Shown here one piece after another: positions 1 to 10,957 of a stretch of 64,000 nt of DNA; the stretch's first letter is position 1; each line of letters opens with the position of its first letter. The notes beneath the pieces were generated by a model that worked only from the letters and a program-made list of their open reading frames with translations, was not told where the DNA came from and did not search any database. This stretch comes from Carnegiea gigantea. Taxonomy: Eukaryota > Streptophyta > Magnoliopsida > Caryophyllales > Cactaceae. Position numbers and translations under genes: made by a program. Location of the stretch: the NCBI GenBank assembly GCA_029747015.1, contig JAKOGI010002817.1:19889-83888 (forward strand). Reading direction: 5' to 3'.

Positions 1-37
1 TTGGGTCTATTGTATTATCTAATTTGTAGATAATTTT

Positions 38-709
38 CTAAAATATCCTTAAAGTATATCCTCCTCTTTTCATGCCCATCCTAACTAGTTTTATCTTAAG
101 GGATAGGAAGTTTTTAGCAAACTCATTCTTTAGACTCACATAATATCCAGGTCGACAATTGAATCGTGCCGATCTATTACATAAGTTAGTCTTTATCCCT
201 GTGATAATTTGATTATTGAACTTGGCATGCCTAATATGATAGAGCAAAGCATAGAGATCAATATCTTTACCATAATATTGTAATGGAGTGATTTGAACTT
301 GGACACCTCTAACACGAATATATCTATACTTGCTATCTTTGTTATGCTTAAGGATATTTTCCTAATTAATGAGATAAAATTCTCTCACATCATACTCACA
401 ATCTTTAATTTCTAAGTCTCCTTCCATCATCTCACATACGTATTTGCTTTTTAATTGAAAGATGGACTTCTTATAGATCATGTCTATCAGGATTATGGGA
501 AGAATCCAATCTCCTTTGACTTCTTCGTTATCACTGTCCACAAAAAACTCTTCTCCTTGAAGATCACCAAGACTGATTGAGCCACTTTCTATCATATGAC
601 CTCTTGCTTCATAATCACTTTCTTCATATTCATTGTCCATTATAATTTCAATAATCCCTTTATTGTTACTTAGGGCTAGGTCTAATGCCTCATCTTCACT
701 AAGTTTCAT
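38..709 (-). pseudogene. Caulimovirid copy 1 movement protein (30K-type), partial
   Basis: Two open segments (362-709 and 38-247) are in the same frame, separated by a stop at 359-361 and a second break. The N-terminal part is acidic (LSEDEALDLAL). The rest carries the 30K-superfamily core seen more clearly in copy 2: a V..VQVQITPL strand, an Asp-containing turn, an 'NxLCN' segment and PGYYVSL. It directly follows the zinc knuckle. Assignment as movement protein is by motif pattern, without a database search. The order coat-then-movement is discussed in the findings. Confidence 0.6.
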
Positions 710-778
710 ATAATCTAAGCTACCTAAGGTTTCAATAAGCTTGTTATTCTTTCTATTTTTGCATTCATTAACATAATG

Positions 779-1042
779 TCATACTTCTCTGCATGCCCAG
801 CATTTGCAGTTATTTTTTCCTACAAGATAATAAGCTGCTTTCTTTAAAAACACTACATTTTTTATGACTTGGTTTGTTATAGTATTTTGTTCTATATTTC
901 TCTCCCCACTACTTATTAAAGCTCTTTTTCTTAGAAATTTTCTCTTTCGTCTCCTTTCAAGTTGTTTTCCCCATTGGTGAGCTAAATCCCAACAAGTTAG
1001 GAATTGCTTCTTATTTTTTTCTGCTTTTGGAGATGAAGACAT
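779..1042 (-). pseudogene. Caulimovirid copy 1 basic linker and CCHC zinc knuckle
   Basis: An 87-codon Lys/Arg-rich segment ends in CKCWACREV. An in-frame stop follows, and then the HY...C half of a CX2CX4HX4C knuckle. This is the nucleic-acid-binding tail of the coat protein. It is in the same frame as the downstream movement-domain ORF, so a single stop at about 776-778 breaks an otherwise continuous frame. Confidence 0.7.
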
Positions 1043-1512
1043 TGATCGTTAACCCACTTTCTTAAATAAGAGATTTTTGAATCAACCGTATCAATGATAT
1101 CTGTTCGTTCAAGCCATGCCATGTACTTTTCATTAAGTATGAAATTTATCGAGTATGGCAATTTATCATAGAACATACCAAGATTAGTCTTATTATGCCC
1201 AATTTTACAATAATATTGACTAAATTTAGCAATATAATGTTCCAGATATCTCATATCCCATAATTCTATGTTATTAATCTTTCTCTGCCATTCTCTTACT
1301 TTTTCTTCTAAATCAAGTTTAGCTCTGATAAATCTGGTTTCAATTTTCTTATATAGATTTTTAAACAGTGTAGTTGGGGTTTCCATCATTCTTAATGTAT
1401 TTTTACCATATTCATTTAATGAATCATACCAGTTAGCTACAGTGTTAGAAAAACTATAATCGATGTAATTTAGGAAATTTGTAACAGTCCATATGGTGTT
1501 TGGGTTTAACAT
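997..1512 (-). pseudogene. Caulimovirid copy 1 coat protein core
   Basis: A 171-codon open segment has the typical capsid layout of Caulimoviridae: a helical N-terminal block containing a WYDSL motif, a central KVREWQRKINNIELWDMRYL block, a tyrosine-rich YYCKIGHNKTNLGMFYDKLP segment, and a C-terminal ISYLRKW segment before a Lys-rich tail. Copy 2 (33487-33858) and copy 3 (51235-51720) match block by block. It lies directly upstream of a zinc knuckle, as in other caulimovirids. The reading frame shifts by the end of this segment (about 1000-1040). Confidence 0.75.
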
Positions 1513-1781
1513 ACTATTTAGGCCTGTTTTCTAATGTTCAAATATTTCTTCTCTATTACGAGTTCTATCTATGTTTAAGATGTAACTTGTCTGACTAATT
1601 AGGGTAAGGCCAACTTCTTCAAATGTTATAGTTTTCCTTGGGATGAACCCGAAGGAAAAGTTGGTTGTATGTCCTGCTAGAACGTACTTAGGTCTTATAA
1701 AATGAGTATTTCTTCAATAAGGTTCACCAAATTCTTCAGGTTTAGGAACAACATTGTTAACCAGATTGGTCTTTATCTCAC

Positions 1782-2480
1782 TTAAGTCGAGTTCTTCTCT
1801 AATTCATTAATCTCATCTTTAACAGCCATTCTATCATATTTTTTATCTAATTTTCTTCTAATTTCTTCTAAAGGTAACACGTTAAGATCTTTTAGTTTAA
1901 TGAAGTTCATCCACTGATATATCTCTTCTTCTAAGAAGATATTATTAGTCACTTCATTATCATCAGATAAAACATCATATTTATCACTAATTGTGCCCAT
2001 GATTTTGTTTAATTCTTCTGGATTCTGCTCTTTCTCAAACATATTCTGCAGTTGTTCAAGAGTATACTGCTTATACTCTATGTTCTTCTTCTGTTCTTTC
2101 AGCCAATTTTTCACCTGATTTTTCTTCTAATTCTTTTTGAATTTTTATATCGTGCAAAGGAAATGCAATTTTGTTTTTTGAATTTTGGAAAGGATATTTA
2201 TGCTGAAATGGGGTACTAGTACTGGAAGTAACTTTTCCACTATGTCTTACTTTGTTAACTAGTGAAGGGTGAATTACCGATATTTGACTTCGGTCTTAAT
2301 TTTAGTTGATTCTGCTTTTAATTCTAAAACTATATTAGTGATACAGTTTAATTGAGGTGTTAATGAAGAGAGGTCTTCCAGTGAGTGAACAATATGTGAA
2401 TAATTAGGTCCAGGGCAAGCAGGAGATGATTCTAGCATTAATCGTAGTTAATCATAGTTAATTGGCTAAATTAATTACTA
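1782..2480 (-). pseudogene. Caulimovirid copy 1 leader/coiled-coil protein remnant
   Basis: The open part (1782-2114) encodes a highly charged, Glu/Lys-rich stretch of about 110 residues with heptad-like spacing, probably coiled coil. Upstream, to about 2480, an interrupted reading frame contains the motif ITDIVLELK-like sequence better seen in copy 2 (34204-34430). The region precedes the coat protein in all copies. A role as virion-associated or coat N-terminal scaffold is inference from position and composition. A frameshift separates it from the coat segment. Confidence 0.5.
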
Positions 2481-2515
2481 ATTAGATTAATTATCTTTAT
2501 TATTTTTGGTCACGT

Positions 2516-2528
2516 GACTGTGATACTA
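2516..2528 (-). other. Primer-binding-like site (tRNA-Met) of caulimovirid copy 1
   Basis: The minus-strand 13-mer matches the plant initiator tRNA-Met primer site TGGTATCAGAGCC except for three substitutions. It sits at the same place relative to the leader protein as in copies 2 and 3, followed by the shared sequence ACGTGACCAAAAATA. This marks the start of minus-strand DNA synthesis in the ancestral virus. Confidence 0.6.
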
Positions 2529-2590
2529 ATTGAAAGAGGGCATCAAGAACTACTTATAAACAGGAAACTACAAGCACAATTTTTGGTTTA

Positions 2591-2890
2591 AGGGGCTTTA
2601 TGCAACTTAAAAAGTTAAGTTTGGTCATTTTTGGTTTTAGAAATATTTACCCAAACTTGGATGGACCTAGAAATATTTTCCCAAAATTACCGGGTCAGAA
2701 AAACATTAGCACAAATCTCGATAGACGTGGGAGTAATTTTTTCCCTAACATGGATGATGATATCAAAAAAATGAGGGAACAAAAAGCTTTTAAAGCTTAC
2801 ATAAAGTGATTGCAATATGATCCTAAGGATGCTCAAATTCCTCTAATCAAAGTGGCTTAGAACACAACTATTTAAAAAGTGACTAAGCTT
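2591..2890. other. Unassigned stretch between caulimovirid copy 1 and CACTA remnant
   Basis: A 69-codon plus-strand ORF (2600-2809) contains loosely repeated 'GPRNIFPKL'-like motifs. I do not recognise it. No transposon terminus was identified here. Confidence 0.3.
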
Positions 2891-2892
2891 AG

Positions 2893-3556
2893 CTAGTGTA
2901 TCAAATACATCAAGACTTGAGATTCCACGAATAGCAAGTGGTAATAATTGCTCAAAAAGAAAATGGAAACCATTGGTTTAAGTCCTGAGATACGATGTAT
3001 CTTTAGATTTATACTTCTTGAGAAGTTCGATGAGTATCCATCTGGAACTTTATTCTCTTTTAAGAATTTGCACAAGTTAGTCTTTCAGTTGAAGATAACC
3101 TGCAAGGCGCCAAAGGAATGTGGTTTTTCCCATCTATTAACTTTGGTTGCAATCTTTCCAGATCTTTAAGTGTTTGGAATCATGCATGGCCTTTATGCTA
3201 TCCTTTGTCTTTCCATCAATGTCTAACAAAGTGCCAAAAATATTATCACAAATATTCCTTTTAATATGCATAATTTCAAAGTTGTAGTGCAGCAAAAGAT
3301 GACTCCAATTTGGAAGTTCAAAGAAAATACTCTTTTTTTCAATTATCTTTCTTAGGTTGCTGCATATTTTTACCGAATTTCATGCTTTCTAGGTCATTCA
3401 CTTGGGTCAATACATTATTTCCAGACATTGGAACAGGGGGTTGCCTACTTTCTATTTTTCCATCAAAAGTTACTTCATTGCTAATTAAGTTGAATGGGCA
3501 AAAAGAGATGCAGCCCACATAGCATATTTTTTGACAAATTTTCAACTTGAAAGAGC
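2893..3556 (-). pseudogene. CACTA (En/Spm) TNP2-type transposase, 3' fragment
   Basis: The minus strand reads, with several frameshifts, through blocks typical of plant TNP2 transposases: NEVTFDGKIESRQPPVPMSG, then a 'HYNFEIMHI..NICDNIFGTLLDI' block, then KVPDGYSSNFSRSINLK..RISGLK. The N-terminal portion of the same gene resumes at 21713 on the far side of the LINE insertion, so the two pieces are one transposase pseudogene split by the nest. The catalytic region is too decayed to score. CACTA termini belonging to this copy were not found. Confidence 0.75.
3541..3556 (+). repeat. 5' target-site duplication of the RTE LINE
   Basis: TTCAACTTGAAAGAGC, matched at 21713-21728 by TTCAACTTAGAAGAGT. 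Both copies encode the same TNP2 residues (SKLK on the minus strand), which shows that they are a duplicated target. Confidence 0.7.
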
Positions 3557-4706
3557 AGGAGTTAAGTAATTGAATTATAAATTAAGCAGGCTCTTCTGTT
3601 ACCTCTCTCTCTCGCGTTCCATCTGAATTTTCCGAATGGTCAGTGACTGGTTGGTACAGCCAAGACCTGGTTGACAGCTCGTCAATGTCAAAGTGCTCGC
3701 CGCCGCCATCAAACTGCCTGTTGTCACCATCGACGAGAGCCCGTGAGAAAGTTAGGTTCACTGGTTGCTGTGGTGACAGCTTCATTGCCATCACCGACGT
3801 CGTCGAGCTGTGCCTAGTCCGTGCCCCTCGGCCAGTCTTACTAGAGGAGTCAACGGCAGCGGCCCAACTCATTTTTTCAGGATTGTAGTGGAATCATTTG
3901 AACAGTAAAGAAGGTGTCTCACCGGCTAATTAGCAACTGTGGCGCTGGTCATCGTCCCTCGTTCGCTCTTCTTTCTATGTTGACACTAACATTAATATCT
4001 TTAAGTGTTACAAATTTTTTTAAATTTTTGTCCTTTCTCCCTTTCTTGAGCTACTAACTGTTAATTGTCTTAATTTGGTAGAAAATTCTGCTTTAGAATT
4101 CATACTTTCAGTGTGATTGAATTTGTTGGCTATTTCAATCTACATTCGGGCCTCTAATTTTGTTTCCAGAATTTTGATTGCTGAATTTGAGATTAACACT
4201 TTTGAGGAATTGGGCCCAATAAGTTAGCAATTTTATTCAATTTGCTCGTTAGAGGTAGACATTACATTATTACCCTGAATTTGTGGCTATTTTCTGGAAA
4301 ATTGGGGGATCGACCATCGCTATCTGGCACAAAGGAAAGCTGTGGGCACTTAGCTCCTTGACCCTGTTGGCTATCTTTCTTCCCAAGCCTCTGTTATCTG
4401 ATGGGGTAGTGCAGTGGAACAGAACTATGGCTTTTGGGTCAACTTTCTTTCTTTGCAAACATCAAGTTGACTTTATTTGACTATTGTTGTTCTTGTTCTG
4501 TGTCTCTTTTTCCTTTTCTTCTGTTGTAATTGGTGTTGTTTAGGGATTGATGTTTCTATTTTATGGTTGGAGGGTAGTTTTAGTATTAGTATTTGTAGTA
4601 TTATTATTACTATTTTATCATTGTAGTTATTTGTTATTAGTATTCTTTTAGCAGGATTAGCAGTAGTATTTAGTGTTTTTGTGTTGTTAGGGGTAGGTGT
4701 TGGTAG
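3557..4706 (+). other. 5' untranslated region of the RTE LINE
   Basis: About 1.15 kb without a convincing coding frame. The segment 3590-3970 is clearly more GC-rich than its neighbours, with CG-containing short repeats such as CGCCGCC, as often seen in LINE 5' UTRs that carry an internal promoter. 4000-4700 is T-rich. Small ORFs on both strands here are chance ORFs in the GC-rich part. Confidence 0.5.
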
Positions 4707-4897
4707 CTTAAGCTCGTAGCGAGCAATGTAGTAGCTTCAGCCAATCCTCCAGGGGGAAATGGGGCTAGGAGGGGTGTAGGGTTTCGGAAGGTGCACCTGG
4801 CGTCTTGGAATATTTGGTCACTTACTGGTAAGTCGATAGAATTACTTAAGTCTTTGCGTAGATGTAGAATTAACATAGCCTGTGTTCAAGAGACTAA
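4707..4897 (+). pseudogene. RTE LINE endonuclease, part A
   Basis: The open frame enters from a Gly/Asn-rich leader into HLASWNIWSLTGK and INIACVQETK, the first two conserved blocks (N and E motifs) of the apurinic-type endonuclease of RTE LINEs. The frame breaks at the Tourist-like MITE. Removing the MITE and one TAA copy joins QETK to WVRVKA at 5684. No clear ATG start; the frame is open from about 4707. Confidence 0.75.
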
Positions 4898-5680
4898 GAG
4901 CCTATTCGTTTTCAGCATTTTGCACTTGCTACCTGCTCCAACCTACTCGAAGCTGCTCAAACCTGCTCAAATCTGCTAACTGCTAGTTAAACCTACTCCA
5001 ACCTAGTCTAACCTGTTCTAACCTACTCCAACCTACTTTAACCCGCTCCTACCTGTTCCAACCTCATCGAGAGAATGTTCAGAGTATTAAAGAACACTAG
5101 GAAGATCTTAAAGCACATAATGCCTCAAGTGAGTAGAGAATGACAAATTGATACAATTATATCTACCCAACTTCATCCAAATGTAAACATTACAACAATC
5201 CCCAACATTGGGTTGTATGATACGCGAAACAAGCAAGCAATGAATGAATGTAGGGATGCAATGGCTAATATAATTTCAACATCGAGAAACAATAATTACA
5301 ATATATGCTAATTTTAGTTTTAAAGAAAGGCATATGGTTATCATAGACTAACGTTTGGTAATGTATTGCGATGGCATTTAACTTTTCTATTATATTATTT
5401 TCGTAAATCTATTATACAGTAATTGTTACAAAAATGTGATGTATTCAACATAAATTATTATTGATAATCATAACATTAGAAGAATCACAACAAAAACGCT
5501 CCAAAATGCTCTAACTTGCTTCCTACCTGCTTTAACCTGCTCCTACCTGCTCCAACCTACTCCTACATGCTCCTGCCCACTCCTAACTACTAGTCAAACC
5601 TTCTACAACTTGCTTCAACCTGCTCCAACCTGCTCTAACCTGCTAACAGCTCTTCCAAAACGCTGAAAACGAATAGGCCC
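4898..5680. mobile_element. Tourist-like (PIF/Harbinger) MITE, 783 bp
   Basis: The ends are inverted repeats: GAGCCTATTCGTTTTCAGC at the left, and the right end reads GGGCCTATTCGTTTTCAGC on the opposite strand. TAA flanks it on both sides (4895-4897 and 5681-5683), the 3-bp duplication typical of Harbinger-type transposition. No transposase is encoded. The two subterminal regions are filled with degenerate repeats of ACCTGCTCCA / ACCTACTCCA (4930-5065 and 5515-5645). Excision in silico restores the LINE endonuclease frame. Confidence 0.85.
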
Positions 5681-5937
5681 TAAGTGGGTAAGGGTTAAAG
5701 CTAGAGAAGTCGATGGATACAAGCAATGTTATTCGGGTTCAGGCAAGGTTAGGAATGGAGTTGGTATTTTAGTTGATAAGGAATTAGTTGACTTTATTGT
5801 CGAAGTGAGGCGTAAGAGCGATCTAGTTATGGCGATTAAGGTAGTGGTAGGATCAGAAATTCTAAATGTGGTTACTGTTTACGCTCCTCAAATAGGTTTG
5901 CCGGATGATATTAAGAAGCAATTTTGGGGGGAGTTGG
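5681..5937 (+). pseudogene. RTE LINE endonuclease, part B
   Basis: Continues the endonuclease frame: WVRVKAREVDGYK, GVGILVDKEL, then VVTVYAPQIG. It ends at the Athila insertion point (GEL|DL). The next block, IFIGGDFNRHIG, lies beyond the Athila at 19108. Confidence 0.75.
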
Positions 5938-7214
5938 TGATAAGTGCTTAACGTATACATCATTTTAGGGTTATTTTGCTTTATTTTTAGGGGAATTGTG
6001 TGTTTAATGTTATTATTTATACTCCTATTCGTGATTTATACTTGGGTATGGTTGTTTGAAGTGATTTGCAGGATTTTAGGTCTTTTTATCCAGCATTTGA
6101 CCCTTGATGGATGTATCTTGACCTCCCCCATGGACAGCTATGTGCAGCTACGCCCGTGGAGCAAGAAAAGAGTAGAAAATCGGTTCCAGCACAGACCATG
6201 GTCCGACCGTGCTGTCTGCCACAGACTGTGGTGAATAGAGAAACTGTTGCTTCTTCTTTTTCCTTTGGCTGTGTGGCTAAAAAGATCTCAGTTTTCCTAT
6301 CAAAAGGCTTCGTTCAAGCAACAGCCGAGCAGAAGAAAGTGCATAGGAATATAGAGTCGCATAGTTTCTTTTTCTCAAATTTTCGTTCTCTTTAGTTTAG
6401 ATTTCAGTTTGGTATTCGTATTGGTGAGTGATCTTGAGTGTAAGTGTTTGATATTAAGGTGGTTTTGAAGCCCTTGGTTCAAGGCTATTCTTAGTCAAGC
6501 CCTTTCATTCAAATTCCACAAAACATTGGTTAGTTATTTAATTCTTAATCATGTGTGAGTAGTTTAACTTTTGTCTAGGGATTTAGTAGTTTATGAAAGT
6601 GTTGGTGGATCATGTTTTAATCTAAAGAATTGTGCTTATTTTCATGATTGATTTGATTTCGTTCTATCGAGTGATTTTCATGTTGTGAGCAGATTTTTAG
6701 CCAAAGTTTGCTTACATGCTTGAAATAATCGGGTGAAAAACTGAAAGGTGACATTTGATTGTTGGACTGCTTGATAAAACCTGACTTAACTTCGTCTCGA
6801 AAGACAGATCTGCATGTTAGGAGGACTAGAAAGTAATCGAACATGTTTAACTTGGATTAAGACAAATTAGTTCGAAAGAACGACTTTTGCTTAGTTTAGG
6901 TAAATTTGGCTGATTTCGAAAGAATAGGCCAAATTTTTGGATAGATTACAATTCCTTCAGATTGACCGATTAGAGAAAAAGCACATGTTTGTTATTCTGA
7001 TCTAATCACTTATCATAACTGCATAAATTCTTAGATATATGTTCCCTTAATTGATTTTAAAATTAGTGAATTAGACGTCGTTAAATTGAACCGTTTGAAT
7101 TAGAATTCTACTTAGCATATTCTGATAGACAAGACTCGATAGATTACATTAGTCCCTGAAGAACGATATCTTTTATCTATACTACAACGACCCGTACGCT
7201 TGTAATAGTGGTCA
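5938..7214 (+). repeat. 5' LTR of the Athila element
   Basis: Starts TGATAAGTGC and ends in GTGGTCA. The first 72 positions differ from the 3' LTR at eight sites, all transitions. A GC-rich imperfect palindrome built from ACCATGGTCCG / CACAGACTGTGGTG lies at 6188-6233. Confidence 0.9.
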
Positions 7215-7221
7215 AGTTTTT

Positions 7222-7240
7222 TGGCGCCGTTGCTGGGAAC
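7222..7240 (+). other. Primer-binding site of the Athila element (tRNA-Asp type)
   Basis: TGGCGCCGTTGCTGGGAAC lies eight bases after the 5' LTR. This is the classical Athila primer site complementary to the 3' end of plant tRNA-Asp, with minor change. Confidence 0.85.
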
Positions 7241-7499
7241 TAAACTGTTAACTATTAAGTTAGTCTTGTGAAAGTGACTAAGTACTTTTATTGTCTTTTA
7301 TTGTTATTTTCTTTTCTTGTTTAATTGCGTTGGCAGTGTTGGTGATAGTGCTTGTAGGAATTTTTCTTGTTTATGCGAAGTTTAATCTTGTACGAACCCG
7401 ATCCCGAGATTGAGAGGACTTTCCGCTTAAGAAGAAAGAAGCAAAGGGTTGAAGAACAAATACACGAGGCTAGAAGGAATCCAACAAACATGGCAAGTG

Positions 7500-8152
7500 G
7501 ATGAAGTGATCAAAGGAGAACGCTTCGAGATTTCATTACCCCTGGAGTTCACGGAATCGGCTTAAGCATCGCTCGCCCTACTGTTGATGCCAATAATTTT
7601 GAGCTCAAACCGGCACTTATTTTAATGGAGCAAGAATCCTAGTTTGGAGGAACGCCTTTGGATGACATGAATCTACAACTCTCAGTCTTTTTAAAGGTGT
7701 ACGATACGTTAAAGCTTAATGGATTCTCCACTGATGCGATTTGCCTATGCCTATTTCTTTTCTCATTGAGGGATAAAGCAAGGGCTTGGTTACACTCCTT
7801 GCCATCCGGATGCATTACCACTTGGGATGAGTTGACAAGAGCCTTCCTTGTCAAGTTTTTCCATCCGAGCAAAACAGCCAGCTTGAGAAATCAGATCACC
7901 AACTTCGTACAAAAAGATGAAAAGAAGCTCTACGAAGCCTGGGAGTGGTTTAAAGATTTGTTGCGTCTATGCCCCCATGATGTTCTTCAACGATGGATGA
8001 TTATCCAAGCCTTTTATAATGGTGTGACCCAATCTGTGAAGCACACTATCAATGCAGCAGCAGGAGGAACCTTGATGAACAAAACCGAGGATGAAGCCTA
8101 TAATCTAATTGAGGAGATAGCACTTGATAAATTTCAATGGTCCACCGAATGA
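7500..8152 (+). pseudogene. Athila gag (retrotransposon gag domain)
   Basis: The open part 7658-8152 (164 codons) contains the plant retrotrans_gag core: LFSLRDKARAWLHSLP, TTWDELTRAFLVKFFHP, and the following basic helix with LYEAWEWFKDLLRLCPHH-type sequence. Athila gag commonly has this 'AFYNGV..SVKHTINAAAGGTLMNK' segment. The frame continues upstream with stops from about 7400 and downstream in frame through a stop at 8150-8152 into the zinc-knuckle region. It would form the virus-like core of the element. Confidence 0.85.
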
Positions 8153-8610
8153 GGCCAACCTAAACGGGGTGGAGATAAACTTGAAGTTGATGCACTTACT
8201 TTACTTTCTGCTAAAGTAGATGCTATAACTCAAAGACTGGACCGAATGAATGTTAATGCGGTGAATTCTAGTGCCCCTTCCCCTTGTGAAATTTGTGGTT
8301 CTATTGAACATGTAACTTTGAATTGTCAAGTTGGGAGTCCTTTTTCCTAAGACCCTAGCAAAGTTAACTATATTCAAAACTTTAACCTGAGACCGACCAG
8401 TGACCCTTATTCTAGTACCTATAATCGGGTGGAAGAATCATCCGAATTTCTCTTATAGGTCTAATCCAAACTTATCAAATGTGCCCCCAATGAATGCTAA
8501 ACCACCCCCTGGTTTTCAAAGACCCCTATTCCCTTCTCAAGTACCCCAAAAGTCTAATTTAGAAGTGATAATAGAAAGTATGCTTATGGAACAACAAAAA
8601 TAAGATGAGT
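8153..8610 (+). pseudogene. Athila gag C-terminus with CCHC zinc knuckle
   Basis: After one stop the gag frame continues through VDALTLLSAKVDAITQRLD, a short coiled coil, to a complete CX2CX4HX4C knuckle at 8285-8326 (CEICGSIEHVTLNC). The zinc-binding residues are all retained. A Pro/Asn-rich tail follows (8400-8603) with further frame breaks. Confidence 0.75.
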
Positions 8611-9199
8611 ATATTAAGCAATTAGCCCCAAAGGTTGATGTGCTTACAACTCATAATAGGATGTTGGAAGCCCAAATTGCCCAAAAAGCTAGTTTTCATC
8701 TAGAACCTCATATGGACTTCCTAGTAAGTTTCAGCTTAATGCTAGGGAGCAATGTAATGCAATGATTTTGAGAGGAGGAAAATAACTAGAGGGACCTGAG
8801 AGATTACCAATGATGAATCTTTACATAATAAGAATGAGCATGTTGAGAATCTTGAGAAAGAGATGTCTTGACCCTCTAAGGAAGTGATTGATGATGTAGT
8901 CCAAAAGTCTGATAAGGTAAAAGGACCCTAAGACCATTTCCCTAAAGCCTTACACCCTACCTTTACCATTTCCTCAAAGGATGGCTAAAGCTAAACTCGA
9001 TTCGTAATTTGGGAAGTTTTTAGAAGTCCTTAACATAAACATTCCATTTACGGAAGCTCTAACTCAAATGCCTTTATACGCTAAATTTTTCAAAGAAATT
9101 CTATCCAGCAAAAGAAAGCTTGAAGAACATGAAACTATAGCTTTGACTAAAGAATGCAATGCAATGATCTAAAACAAGCTTCCAGTTAAGCTAAAGGAT

Positions 9200-10188
9200 C
9201 CCGGTGATTTTTCAATTCCCTGCCTGATAGGGAATATGCCTACAGACCATGCTTTGTGTGATTTAGGGTTAAGCGTGAGCTTGATGCCCCTTTCTATGTG
9301 TAAAAAATTGGAACTAGGAGAGATAAGACCAACTACTATCTCCTTACAATTGGCAGATCTTCTATGAAATACCCTGTGAGTGTTTTAGAGGATGTTCCAA
9401 TAAAAGTAGGTGATCTATATATACCAGTAGACTTTGTGATTCTAGAAATGAAGGAGGATACACGAACCCCCATCATTCTTGGGAGACCATTCCTAGCCAC
9501 CGCAGGGTGCCGTATCGATGTGAAAAATGGCACACTATCTTTTGATGTGGGAAATGATCATATGAAGTTTAATTTACTAAAAGCTGCTAAGTTCCCTTCC
9601 ATTTCTGATGAGTCTAATAAGATTGATGTGGTTGATGGTTTAATGCAAGAAACCGTGTTTAACCTTGATCCTAAAGATCCACTTGAGCACCTGATGTTGA
9701 ACAATAGCACTACTAAGGATGAAAATCCCGCAGTAGCTGAGTGTGCTCAGCTTCTGGAAGCCTCTCTAGCAATTTCATTTTCTGTTACTAAGGTGGAATC
9801 ATTGCAAGATGAAAGTAAGCCCTCTTCTGATGAGGTAAAATCTCCTGATGTTAAACTGAAACCTCTTTATTCATCCCTGAGGTATGAATTTCTAGGACCA
9901 AAATCTACATACCCCGTGATTGTAAATGAAAGTTTGAATGTAACCCAAATTAATTCTTTGCTCAGAGCACTTAGGAAGCATCGTAAAGCCATAGGATACA
10001 CACTTGATAACTTAAAAGGAATTCATCCTTCTTTGTGCATGCATCGAATCTTAATGGAAAAAGATCATAGGCCTTCAATTGAACACCAAAGAAGATTGAA
10101 CCCTAGCATGCAAGAGGTAGTTAAAAAGGAAATTTTAAAGTTACTTAAGGTTGGTATTATCTACCTATCTCTAATAGTGCGTGGGTAA
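9200..10188 (+). pseudogene. Athila aspartic protease and protease-RT linker
   Basis: LCDLGLSVSLMPL at 9254-9292 is the Athila-specific form of the protease active site (DLG in place of DTG). It is followed by the open frame 9364-10188 with VILEMKEDTRTPIILGRPFLATAG, the conserved second half of the retropepsin fold, and FDVGNDHMKFNL. The frame then runs through an acidic linker to the N-terminal end of RT (HRILMEKDHRPSIEHQRRLN). A frameshift and stop separate it from the RT palm. 8610-9200 in front is a decayed linker with no intact frame. Confidence 0.8.
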
Positions 10189-10957
10189 GCCCGGTCCATG
10201 TTGTGCCTAAGAAAAGAGGGATGACTGTTGTTAAAAATGAGAATAGTGAGCTAATCCGTACTATGACTATCATAGGCTAGCATATGTGCATTGATTATCG
10301 AAAACTAAATAAAGCCACCCGTAAACATCACTTTCCCTGTCCCTTCATTGACCAAATGCTTGAACGATTGGCTAAAAATTCACATTTTTGCTATTTAGAT
10401 GGATATTCAAGATTCTTTCAAATCCCTATGCACCCTAATGACCAAGAAAAGACTACGTTTACATGTCCTTATGGTACACATGCTTATAGAAGAACGCCCC
10501 TGGCACATTTCAACGTTGTATGATGGCTATTTTTTCTAATTTTATTGAGGATATAATAGAAGTCTTTATGGATGATTTTTCTATGTATGGTGCAACCTAT
10601 GACCAATTCTTGAATAACTTATCTAAGATTTTACAAAGATGTGAAGAGGTGAATTTGGTCTTGAATTAGGTGAAATGCTATTTTATGGTGCAAGGGAGGG
10701 TTGTCCTTGGTCATGTAGTCTCTAGTAAAAGCATTGAAGTTGACAAAGCAAAGGTGGAGGTGATTGAGAAATTGCCACCACCAACTTCTTAAAAGGTGTG
10801 AGGAGTTTTCATGGACACGTCGGTTTTTAGTGGCGGTTCATCAAAGATTTTTCAAAAATTGTAAAACTCTCACTCAATTTCTTATCTAGGATGTGCCTTT
10901 AGAGTTTAATGAAGAATGCTTGAGTGCTTTCCACAAGTCAAAACAGGCATTTATCAC
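10189..10957 (+). pseudogene. Athila reverse transcriptase
   Basis: MCIDYRKLNKATRKHHFP at 10284 begins the fingers/palm; FCYLDGYSRFFQIPMHP gives motif A with its catalytic Asp; and FMDDFSMYG at 10565-10590 gives motif C, in the FMDD form usual for Athila. A frameshift near 10510 and further stops inactivate it. The connection to RNase H (CLSAFHKSKQAFI) is cut at 10957 by a solo LTR insertion. Confidence 0.85.

Larger units (their letters stand above)
1..2590 (-). other. Endogenous caulimovirid (plant pararetrovirus) copy 1, 5' half, continues beyond window start
   Basis: On the minus strand, reading from 2590 down to 1, the order is primer-binding-like site, coiled-coil leader protein, coat protein core, zinc knuckle, then a 30K-type movement domain that runs off the window edge. 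Copies 2 and 3 have the same order and closely similar peptides, so all three come from one viral lineage. Coding parts are interrupted by a few stops and at least two frameshifts. No integrase or LTR is seen, as expected for a pararetrovirus integrated passively. Homology to the other copies fades near 2590. The genus is not assigned. Confidence 0.8.

Noticed and set aside
3582..3888. Overlapping ORFs of 81 and 96 codons on both strands in a GC-rich stretch
   Set aside because: Both lie in the LINE 5' UTR, have no recognisable motif, and are open mainly because of GC content.
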